NCBI GenBank assembly: GCA_015183035.1
Contig: JACZZP010000012.1
Coordinates: 1,054,001 to 1,118,000 of the forward strand
Reading direction: 5' to 3'
Source of the DNA: Meloidogyne chitwoodi
Lineage: Eukaryota > Nematoda > Chromadorea > Rhabditida > Meloidogynidae
DNA length: 64,000 bases
The notes below the pieces were generated by a model, which saw only the letters and a list, made by a program, of their open reading frames with translations, was not told the origin of the DNA and searched no databases. The translations under genes and the position numbers were made by a program. Positions 16,631-31,679 of the stretch are shown piece after piece. Position 1 is the first letter of the stretch; the number at the start of each line of letters is the position of its first letter.

Positions 16631-18553
16631 TTAAACATCAGTTAAAGCCTCTACACCAGGAAGAATTTTGCCCTCGAGCAGTTCCAGACTTGCGCCTCCG
16701 CCCGTGCTCACGTGGCTAAATTTTAATAAAGTTTACAAATATAAATTAATGCAAGACATACCTAACTTTATCCTCCGCTTTCCATTTCTCACATGCAGTT
16801 GCAGTATCACCCCCTCCTTAAATATTTTGGCATAAAATATAGAATTATAACCGACCAATAATAGTTATTGAACCACCCTTCGTCGCCTCAATTACTGCAT
16901 TCAAAAGACCCTTCGTCCCCTGCTCAAAGTTTGGCCATTCAAAAACACCTGCCGGCCCATTCCATAGCACTGTTTTTGCAGAAGCAACTACCTGAGAAAA
17001 CTTTTTGGTGCTTTCTGGTCCAATATCAAGTCCCTTTGAAATAAAAACACCTAGTTATTATAAATTTAATTTACAAAGTTACCATCTTTCCGTTGGGAAT
17101 CCCTGACTTTGCATCAACAATAAAGTGTGCAGTGTTTTCTTTAAACTCGTCACCAACAACAAAATCAACAGGCAAATGCATAATCACATTCCGTTCTTTT
17201 GCCTTTTCCATTAGATCAACCACAATTTTAGCACCCTAGATTATGTTCTTAATCTCTCCCTGTAACCAAATTAAGCATACCTCCTCATCAAACAGCGAGT
17301 TTCCAATCTCCATGCCATTTAACACTTTTAGAAAAGTAAAAGCCATTCCGCCACAAATACACATTTCCTGAACTTTGTCCAAAAGATTCTTGATCAATTG
17401 AATTTTGTCGGCAACCTTAGCACCTCCAAGAATTGCAAGAAACGGCTTTTGCGGATGATCAAGTGCCTTAGCAAAGTACTCCAATTCTTTTTTCATGAGA
17501 AAACCAGAAACGCGAGGATTGATCGAACAGCCAACCATAGAACTAAAAAATTTAAAGAAATCATCAAAAATTATAATAATATACCTATGAGCCCTGTGGG
17601 CAGTCCCAAATGCATCATTAACGTAAATATCACCGTGCTTTGAGAGTGAAGCACGAAACTCCTCAATTGCTTCTTTGCTTGCCTTTACCTATAAAATGTA
17701 AATCAGACACGCCCTCATCCTAAAATAAAAAACCGGATCACCCGCTACATTCTTGCCCTTCCCTTCCTCTTCAACGTGAAAGCGCAAATTTTCCAAGAGA
17801 ATAATTGTTCCAGAATCTGGATTTGCCGTTTGAGCTTCAACATCGGTACCAACGCAATCATTGAGAAATTTGACAGGTCTTAAAAACCAACCTAAGGTAC
17901 TTTTATCTGTACGCAGATTTTTGTAACTAGTTAGTACCACACATGAGTAAATATCAACGAATAAAGCCAATTTTGTGCTAATACCAACCGCCATGAGCTT
18001 ATAATGACTCAAAAACGGTCAAATAGTCTTTTAGCACATTAAGTTACCTTCGAAAAAGCTTGGATCTATTTGATGTCTTTTATTATATCTTCATTTTTAA
18101 GTCTGGCCTGTTGGCATCCGCACAAAATTCGATCTACACGTTATCTACCTTCACATGCGGTACAAAAAAGTTAGTATAAACTCTGCATACAGATAAAACA
18201 AAAGTACCCAATCAAATAAATTTATCGTTGATCAACTCCAATACCTGTTCAACAACTTCTGAACTTCATCATGGACCGGTTTTAGCGAGTACTTTTCCTG
18301 GCGCATTCCATCCGGCCGACCCAAGTGACTCATCAGGACAATTGATTTCGCCTCATTGGAGATTGCATGCTTAAATATTTAAAAAATTATTAAAACAAAA
18401 GCAAATAACCTGAATTGTGGGCATTGCTGAGACAATACGCAAATTATTAGCTACTTTTCCATCTTTTATTGGAACATTGAAATCCACACGCATAAGAACT
18501 CGTTTGCCATTAACACTGGTTTGATCAATTGCGAGTTTTTTGAAGCTAGACAT
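16631..18553 (-). CDS. pgk-1: Phosphoglycerate kinase
   Basis: Exons (minus) 18553-18410, 18369-18245, 17878-17734, 17688-17585, 17542-17281, 17235-17083, 17033-16856, 16816-16762, 16715-16631; 416 aa, the canonical length. Cytosolic glycolytic enzyme: 1,3-bisphosphoglycerate + ADP to 3-phosphoglycerate + ATP. Landmarks: [10 protein letters not shown] and SHLGRPDG (substrate-binding N-domain), [40 protein letters not shown] and the C-terminal [14 protein letters not shown] (nucleotide-binding C-domain). No catalytic residue is missing. Intron 2 (366 bp) is about seven times longer than the others and contains an inverted-repeat element. Codon use is less AT-biased than in neighbours, as expected for a highly expressed gene. 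Confidence 0.97.
17896..18208. mobile_element. GGTAC-ended inverted-repeat element in PGK intron 2
   Basis: Begins GGTACTTTTATCTGTACGCA and ends with an imperfect reverse complement of it (…CTGCATACAGATAAAA…AGTACC). The flanking octamers CAACCTAA and CAATCAAA agree at 6 of 8 positions, fitting a decayed 8-bp duplication. 313 bp, higher GC than other introns, no open frame. Its ends resemble those of the Merlin/ISXO2-like element at 51320. Confidence 0.55.
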
Positions 18554-18599
18554 TTTATTTAAAATTAATGCAACTAAAAATAGAAATCCACGAAAACCA

Positions 18600-18870
18600 A
18601 GACAAAATTGAAGCGAAAAATCCCGGGACACTCCTGAGACAGTGGTTCGGCCCAGTTGAAAAAGGTCGTAGCATCAGAGGAAAAACAAGCATGTGTTAGC
18701 CGCAAAGTGGTTCGGCTCAAGACCAGCAAAATCGCATTTGCGGGATCCCTCATGCGGATTTTTTTAAACCGATGTGGGACAGGATTTGCGGGACTAATCC
18801 AGCAAAAATCCTGCATCCCGCAAATCAAAGAAGTGCGGGATTGCATGTGCACAGTAATGTAAAATGCACC
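18600..18870. repeat. GC-rich repeated block upstream of PGK
   Basis: GC-rich island in AT-rich DNA with repeated words: GTGGTTCGGC twice (18643, 18709) and TTTGCGGGA-type words several times, some inverted (GGATTTGCGGGAC at 18781, CCCGCAAATC near 18820), so it can fold. It lies directly before the PGK start and may be a decayed transposon or promoter material. I cannot tell which. Confidence 0.45.
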
Positions 18871-18887
18871 GGGTCAACCCAAATGAT

Positions 18888-19056
18888 CGAAACCCAAAAG
18901 ATCGTTCGATGAAAACAATTTGTGAACTTGCCAGTTCGGTCAAGAATAAAACACTCCTTGTAGTCCAAGTTTGAATGGTACCAAATTGTTTCAAGAGATT
19001 TGACCGAACTGGCAAGTTCACAAATTGCTTCAGCGGAACAATCTTTTGGGTTTCGA
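18888..19056. mobile_element. Long-arm inverted-repeat element (MITE-like)
   Basis: Arms at about 18888-18944 and 18998-19054 are near-perfect reverse complements over about 56 bp; both contain GTGAACTTGCCAGTTCGGTC and end in CGAAACCCAAAAGAT on the outside. The spacer is about 53 bp. Such a structure is typical of a foldback MITE. It lies between the divergent PGK and rop-1 genes. No clear target duplication was found. Confidence 0.65.
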
Positions 19057-19079
19057 TCTTTAGGGGTGGACTCAAATGC

Positions 19080-19210
19080 ACTAGGGCGGTCACTAGTGAT
19101 TGTGTCGTACTTTTAGTGTAGTTGGGAAACGCTCCGACTATAAGAAGAAATGGGCAAGGTCCGAGTCCCCTTAGTCGTAATGATTTAAAATAAAAAATGA
19201 AAAAATATAT
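19080..19210 (+). other. tRNA-like Pol III promoter remnant (possible SINE head)
   Basis: A box TAGTGTAGTTGG (19114-19125) and B box GGTCCGAGTCC (19158-19168) match the tRNA internal promoter consensus and sit at tRNA-like spacing. A D-stem AGTG/CGCT can pair, but the anticodon and T stems do not, so it is not a functional tRNA. An A-rich tract follows. Best read as a decayed tRNA or tRNA-derived SINE. Confidence 0.35.
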
Positions 19211-19373
19211 ATTTTTGTTTTCCTATTAATATTGTAACAAATCCTTTTTCTCTTTCCCTTTTTCTTTCTACTTATTTTCTGGTAAATATATTATAAAGTG
19301 CACAAAACAAAATTATAAAAAATTATTAGAAAATATAATAATTTTGACTATTAATATAGACAATATCACATAA

Positions 19374-22052
19374 ATGGTACGCAATTCTTTGGACACAACT
19401 GATGTAGAAGAGTCCATCTGCTTACTTGATTCAATTATCCGAATGTCAATTTCTTGTGCTGAAGTTCCTGGACAACAAGCCAAAATTCGTGATGATCAGG
19501 TTCTTTTGCAGAATTTTATAGTTTACATATTTAAATTAGGTTTGTAATAATGCTGGCGGATATGTTTTTAATGTGAGTGATCTTACTAGAGTCAGACGCT
19601 TTCTTATTTTGGGCACTAGCGGAGGTACTTATTATGTTACAGGAAAGGAACTTACCATCGACAATTTGGATGCTTTGATTGATATAATCAAGCGAGGAAA
19701 GGGTGGAATGATTCTTAGAGAAATTGTCAGCATTTCATTAGCAGGTCGATCGCCTAAACAAGTTTGCTTTTATTTCCTCTTTCAATTGCTTCTGGTACCT
19801 ATTTCATTTCCAATGTCTTAGAACAATCATTTTATTTGTTTTAAAATATTTTGACAGGATTCATTGCTTTTTGCCTTGGCACTCTGTGCTCGTTATAACT
19901 TAAGTGATCGAAAACGTTTAATGAAGAAGACTGATGCTTATGATATTGAAAAGATCACCTCTCTAGAAATGGAAGAATTAAGTGCAGATCAACTTAAAAA
20001 ATTTGATCTTTACATGTATAAACTTCAGCAGGCAGCTCTTCGAATGGTTGCTAAGGTGTATTTTTAAAACTATTTATTTTAAATGTGTCTTTTAGGTTTG
20101 TCGTATACCAACACATTTATTTATCTTTGTCAAATATTGCGAACTCATATCAAAATCAACAGGTGAACAGAATACAGGGTGGGGTAGAGCAATGCGGAAA
20201 TGTATTGCTGAATGGTATTTAAATATTTTTTATTCTTTTTCCACAATAATTTTTGAGTTATAAAATTGTTGTATTTTAGGTATTTACAAAAATCTCCAAA
20301 GGAACTTGCCCTACATATTACTAAATACCCAAGTCGTGAGTCCTGGTCTCATCGTGATTTGCTTCGTTTATCCCATCCAATGGCAAGTTTAAACAGTAGA
20401 GAACTGGCGAATTCTCAAACACTCGTTTATGATCAAATATTCCATTATGCGTGCAAAGGTTTATTTTCTTTTATGTATTTAATTTATTCATAAAACAGGG
20501 GACTTCGATTTACAAAAATGTACACTTATTAAAGCATCAGAGGAAGTAACTGAAGTCCCTTTATTAAAAAAGTCAAAATGTGATTATGGACTTACGGAGC
20601 AAATGCTTAAAAATGCAAACGACTCTGAAGCGTTAGAATTTATTAGAAATGCAATGGAACTGTCAAAACTTAAAGCAGACAATGAGGATGATGAAAAGCG
20701 CTGTGTTGAATTGATTAAAAAATATGGTCGATTTTGAAAAATGTTTTAAAATTTCTTAGAATATTAAGATTTTTATTTCAAAAATTTTAAAATGATCAAT
20801 TTACGATTTTTAATAAAGGTTTTGTACGCGAGCATGTTCCAACCATATTACTTAACTCTTCTAAAGTTTGGATTGCTCTACTTGAACAAATGCCAATGAC
20901 AGCCCTTTTGCGTAATCTTTCAAAATTAGCTACGCTTGGATTATTGAATGATGAAACGAATAAGTTTAGTCTTTTTTAATTATCTTGTTTAATTTTTCAA
21001 AATTAAAGAAATTGTGTTGATTTGGTTATATCTAAAATTCTAAATCAAGAAGCCCTTCAGCGTGCACGAATTCACCCGATTTCTGTTCTCTTGGCATCTT
21101 CAGTTTACAATAAAGGTCATGGGATAAAAGGGAAGCTTAAATGGGATGTAATTGATCGTATGAAAGAAGCCTTAGAGAAATGTTTTATTCTTGCTTTTAA
21201 AAATGTTCAACCAACATTGAAACGTTTTTGTTTGGCATTAGATGTTTCCGGTGGGTTAATTTTTAATAATAATATTGTTTTAAATTTTATCATAACATTA
21301 CAGGAAGTATGAGTTGTAACATTAATGGTGGTGTGCTTTCCTGTTGTGAAGCATCGGCTGCTATGGCAAATGTTACATTACAAACTGAGGAAAATGTAAG
21401 AAAAATGATATTAATTATTTAATGTTTTTTCCTATGTATATAGGTTCAATGTATTGCTTTCTCACATGAACTTGTTGAACTTCCATTTACTCGTGAGAGT
21501 ACAATCACTGAAATGCTCGATTATACTGATAAATTAAATTTTGGAGGTACTGATTGTTCCCTTCCTATGATTTGGGCTAAAGAGAAACGTCTTCCATTTG
21601 ACGTTTTCATTGTTTATACGGATTCAGGTTTTAGAAATTAAATAATTATTTTCTAATTTTCTTTTTTCAGAAACATGGGCAGGGGTACGTAATTTATTTA
21701 TTATTAAATGATTACAAAAAATTTAAACTTATAATTTTTTATTTATTTCTAATTTTATTTTTAAATATGAATTAAAATAGAAATTTAATTTGAAAATATG
21801 TTTTGTAATTTATCTATAGTGTTTAATAAAATAATACTTAAATTTTATTCTTTTAAGGATGTGCAACCATTCGATGCACTTAAAGAATATAGAAAGGAGA
21901 TGAATATTCCTAACGCAAAACTTATTGTAATGGGTATGGCATCGACTGAATTCACTATTTCTGATCCAAATGATCCTGGTATGCTCGATATTGTTGGATT
22001 GGATGCAGCAGTACCAGATTTGATACGTTCATTCGTTTTAGAAGAGATTTGA
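19374..22052 (+). CDS. rop-1: Ro60 / ROP-1, 60-kDa Ro ribonucleoprotein
   Basis: Exons 19374-19499, 19540-19761, 19858-20055, 20096-20214, 20280-20458, 20499-20726, 20819-20963, 21009-21250, 21304-21395, 21444-21627, 21671-21684, 21858-22052; 647 aa. Ro60 is a ring-shaped TROVE-domain protein that binds Y RNA and the ends of misfolded small RNAs. N-terminal TROVE/HEAT part: GYVFNVSDLTRVRRFLILGT, GRGKGGM-type segment, ALALCARYNLSDRKRL, HPMASLNS. C-terminal von Willebrand A domain: MIDAS motif DVSGSMS (about residues 484-490), GGTDCSLPMIWA and YTDSETWAG, ending DAAVPDLIRSFVLEEI. Exon 11 is a 14-nt micro-exon (ETWAG), required to keep the MIDAS region in frame. Followed by a nested transposon insertion. 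Confidence 0.95.
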
Positions 22053-22089
22053 AGTAAAGAATTATTTAAATTTAATGATATTTGCATAT

Positions 22090-23130
22090 ATCATTTCTAG
22101 AGCTGTTCCAAGACCAAAAATAACCAAGACCCAAGACTTATAACCAAGACTCAAGACCAAGACCAAAAAAAACCAAGAAAAACAAGACCCAAGACCAAGA
22201 CTAAAAATATTTTAATATATACAAAAAATTAAATTCATTAAAATTTATTATAAATCCCCAAAATCATAATTAAAATGTAAGAACAATTGCTGTTTAGCAT
22301 GAGTGCTACTAAAAGTAAGCCGTTTTGGCTTGTAAATTTCGCCAAGAATCGAAAATGTTCTTTCACTCTCTAATGTGCTTGGTGGTGAACAAAGAAAAAT
22401 TTTAGCAAGCTGTTTAAGTGTTGGGTGTGTTAAGCAGTGATCGGCAAGTTCCAGTTCCGGAACTGGTCGGTTCCAGTTCCAGTTCCGGAACTGGAACTGG
22501 TTCCGGAACCGGTTCCTCACCCCACAATAGTTCCGAATAGTTCGGGAACTGGAACTATGAAAAGTAAAAATGCAGTTCCGGAACCGGAACTGGAACTGCA
22601 AAAATTAAAAAACCGGTTCCGGAACTGTAACTGGAACTGCAAAAATTCAAAAAGCAGTTCCAGAACTGGAACCGGTTTCAGTGGAAATTTTGGAACTTGC
22701 CGATCACTGGTGTTAAGTCTTTCTCCCAAAATTTAATTGGATCATATACCAGCGATTCAAGATGACTCTGAATTTAATTATTTATTTACACATGACAAAA
22801 TATATTAAGTACCTTTAGAACATGTAAAACCTCGCAAGTTTAGCGCCGCAGGCGAAAATTTGAAAAAATTATTGCATTAGTTGCCAACTATTAACCATTT
22901 TCAGCGCCGCAGGCAAAAAATTTTTTTTAATTTTTAAACCTCTTGCCAAAATTTTTCCCCAAAATTGTGCTTGGTCCCTCTATCGTATCACACCAAGACC
23001 CAAGACCAAGACTTACAAGCCAAGACCCAAGACCAAGACCTACAAGCCAAGACCCAAGACCAAGACCAAAAAAAACCAAGAAAACCAAGACCACCAAGAC
23101 CAAGACTCTTGGAACAGCTCTAATCATTTC
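22090..23130. mobile_element. hAT-type DNA transposon relic with 8-bp target duplication
   Basis: Element 22098-23122 (1025 bp) with 15-bp terminal inverted repeats TAGAGCTGTTCCAAG, flanked by perfect 8-bp duplications ATCATTTC (22090-22097, 23123-23130). Inside the termini are tandem CCAAGAC-based repeats. The minus strand (about 22248-22430, continuing at 22718-22770) encodes the C-terminal hAT dimerisation region (KQLAKIFLCSPPSTLESERT, then FSILGE…KRL). The transposase is only a fragment, and a second element interrupts it. Two copies of GCGCCGCAGGC occur near 22842 and 22904. Confidence 0.9.
22427..22717. mobile_element. Nested hAT MITE inside the transposase remnant
   Basis: Element 22435-22709 (275 bp) with perfect 19-bp terminal inverted repeats CAGTGATCGGCAAGTTCCA and perfect 8-bp target duplications GTGTTAAG (22427-22434, 22710-22717). 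The interior is built of GGAACTGG/CCGGTTCC words in both orientations and is strikingly GC-rich. Taking out the element plus one duplication restores continuity of the surrounding hAT transposase frame, so it inserted later. Confidence 0.92.
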
Positions 23131-23615
23131 ATTCTTAATTTAATTTTAAGTTTCTTTTTAAAATTTTATCGTCTAGCATAAATTAGCCGCCTAATTTACT
23201 TCGGCATTAAAAATACATAAATTATGTTTTCTTAGCTTTATATTCTATATTTTACTAATTTATTATCATCAACTTGCCTATATTTTAAATCATTTTTATT
23301 TAAATTGAAGTATTAATAATTTTTTTTAATTTTGTTTTTTTAACAATACATACATATTTACAACAATTTATAATTAAGTGTAATCCATAAAATCAATATA
23401 ATGCTCTAACAATAAGTAAGTAGGTGAAAGATTGACAACAATCGGACATTTTATGAAGATGAATGGAAGCCTTTTCGCTTTAGTGTTTATTTCCTATTTT
23501 TTATGTGTATATTATTTAACTACCACATATTAATAGCACTTTTTAATAGTTTGTGCTTTTGATAATTGATAAACTAAATTTTTTTAATTATAGATTTTTC
23601 ATTACTATTTAAAAA
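23131..23615. other. Intergenic spacer before TRAPPC2
   Basis: AT-rich, no supported gene. It probably includes the TRAPPC2 promoter. Confidence 0.5.
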
Positions 23616-24172
23616 ATGGCAACCACAGTGGGCAAAGATTATTATTTTGTTATTGTTGGACGTCAAGATCAGCCACTTTTGGAAATGGATTTTCCTCCAA
23701 AGAAAAGAGAAGTTCAGGCAGAGACACATCATTTGCTTCAATTTATTGCACATGCAGCTTTGGATATTGTAGATGAAATGGCTCTTAGAGAACCACAAAT
23801 GTATTTGAAGGTTTTGATTTTTTTTAATATATATCTCAATATATTTGATTTATAATGAGTAATTATAACAATAAAAATGTATTTAAGTATTTGTAGATTG
23901 TTGATAAATTCAATGAATGGTTTGTTTCCGCATTTATTACTGCTAGTCGTATTCGTTTTTTGATGTTACATACACAAAAGAATGAAGATGGAATTAAGAA
24001 ATTCTTTCAGGAAATGTTTGTTTTGTTTTTTTATTTTAAAATATACATTTTTAGATATGAAATGTATATAAAATATGCCATGAATCCCTTTTACGAGCAT
24101 GATTCGCCTATTCGTTCTGTTAGCTTTGAGCAGAAGGCTATAATTTATGGTCGCGAGTTTCTTGGCGTTTGA
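23616..24172 (+). CDS. TRAPPC2: TRAPP complex subunit 2 (sedlin)
   Basis: Exons 23616-23810, 23897-24015, 24055-24172; 143 aa, the family length. Matches sedlin from end to end: [72 protein letters not shown] and [19 protein letters not shown]2 is a longin-fold core subunit of the TRAPP complexes, which act in ER-Golgi vesicle tethering and as a Rab GEF. The next gene starts 212 bp downstream on the same strand. Confidence 0.95.
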
Positions 24173-24384
24173 ACAGTTTTTTTGTTTTGCATTTTATATT
24201 TATTTACTTTTTTAATTATCATTTTAAATAAATAGACGTTTCTTAAACTCATTTATTTTAAAATTCTTTTATATAAATGTTTTTTAATATTACTTATCTC
24301 TAAAGAAATTTTTTAATTAATTTATATGATCAATTAAAAATTTAATATAGATTTGAAACTCATAACTATACAGACTATTTAGAA

Positions 24385-24817
24385 ATGGCCAATTGTTGTC
24401 GTGACTTTTGTCTTTTTTTAGTTATGCTTTTTTTTCCGGTAATATTTTTTGAATATTAATAAATTATATTTAAATATTCAGCCATTGGCAGTGCTTATTC
24501 GTGAAGGATGCAATATTCATTTTTGTTTGAATTTTTTCTTAACTTGTATGCTTTGGTTTCCAGGGTTGTTGCATGCGATTTAGTATGTTTTAAAGATAAA
24601 AATTAAAACAAAAAATTTTTATTTCCTTAATTGTAAAATTTTGCAAAATTATCACTTTTTCATGTAATATAGTTTATAAATTTTCTAAACAATTTATTAA
24701 GAAAATTGTTGACTTAATTTTTTTAACTTTAGTGTCTGTTACTACAAACAACCTGATCCGGCGCGTATAATCTATTCAGCACAACCTACGGTAACAACTA
24801 TTCAAGTTTCATCATAA
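24385..24817 (+). CDS. PMP3/UPF0057 small membrane protein
   Basis: Exons 24385-24438, 24482-24582, 24733-24817; 79 aa. Two hydrophobic helices separated by a short loop: FLVMLFFPPLAVLIREGC, then LNFFLTCMLWFPGLLHAIYV. The FPP-A-V-REGC start, the LNxxLTxxLWxPGxxHAxY pattern and the YYK tail are hallmarks of the Pmp3 family, small plasma-membrane proteins linked in yeast and plants to cation homeostasis under stress. The C-terminal tail (about 25 residues) is hydrophilic. Too small to find by length alone; the family pattern supports it. Confidence 0.9.
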
Positions 24818-25329
24818 ATGGATGTGAAAAACTGACCAGAGGCCTTTTAACATTAAAAAGAGACTGAACATAAAAACGAAAAATCTTTTTAAAATTCATT
24901 TGTTTTTGAGCATTCCTTATATATTTAGCTTTATCGATTTTGGTATATCCCAATTTTTTACTTGAATTTTGTTAAATTTTATTCCATTTTGACATCAATA
25001 ACCTTAACTATTTGCAATAATGGGTGTGATCTTATTTTTTTATTATTGATTTAGATTAGTTCGAAAATAGAATAAATAAAAATTTTTCTTTAAGAATACA
25101 TCCATGTTTTATAATCAAATTGCAAGACTACTGCCATATAAAACAAAACCCAACACATATCTTAGACTATGAATGTTATTTAATTTGATAAGTGAAAATA
25201 TTTATTTTAAATAAATTTTCATTTAATTTGTTGAAACATTTTATTATTTTTACATATATTTATGAGTATTTTAAGTTATGATTATTTGATAATTTTCACA
25301 TTATTTAATTAAAATTCTTTAGGTCTGAA
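24818..25329. other. Intergenic spacer before MAN1B1
   Basis: 512 bp, AT-rich, no supported feature. Confidence 0.5.
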
Positions 25330-31201
<5,872 letters not shown>

Positions 31202-31341
31202 CAAAAAGAAAAAGAATAAATTGTTTATATTTAATTAAAAATATTTTTTTCTATTACGGGCAATTTTGAAATTATAAAAATTAACAGAGGTTTATTATTC
31301 CTATTATTTTTTTTCATTTTATTTTTTAGTATTCTTACTAG

Positions 31342-31448
31342 ATATATACCAGGGGTGTGTCAAATTGAATTAAAAAAAAAGAGTAACGAATAGTCCTAAA
31401 AACACGAGTAATATTAGAACGAGAACAAAGCGCACCCCTGATATATAC
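31342..31448. mobile_element. 91-bp hAT MITE with perfect 8-bp duplication
   Basis: Element 31350-31440 starts CAGGGGTGTG and ends CGCACCCCTG (imperfect 10-bp inverted ends), flanked by identical ATATATAC octamers (31342-31349, 31441-31448). It lies in the 3' flank of MAN1B1. Ends CAGGGG…CCCCTG plus an 8-bp duplication are diagnostic of hAT MITEs. Confidence 0.85.
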
Positions 31449-31679
31449 AATTTTTTTTAAATATTTCAATATTATTTTTTCTTCATTAAAGAAAAGCTAA
31501 ATTTAAGTGTTGTCAATTCTATTATAATTAAATTTAATAAATATTAAAAGAATAAAAACTTTTTCTTGTCTTTTTATTTATTTATATAATAATTAAAGAA
31601 TTGACTAACTAAAATAAACATATAAATTAATTAAATGACAATATTGTTATTTTATAAAAAAATTAAATTTATAATATTT
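31449..31679. other. Convergent spacer MAN1B1 / Asn-rich gene A
   Basis: AT-rich spacer between two convergent genes, with no feature seen besides the MITE just upstream. Confidence 0.5.

Noticed and set aside
18574..19093. Several overlapping open frames upstream of PGK and rop-1
   Set aside because: They run through inverted repeats on both strands and have no homology; GC-rich inserts simply lack stops.
19100..19180. Functional tRNA gene
   Set aside because: Anticodon and T stems do not pair; only the promoter boxes and D-stem fit.
22437..22736. Open frames on both strands across the GGAACTGG repeat
   Set aside because: They exist only because the repeat words lack stops; the block is a nested MITE.
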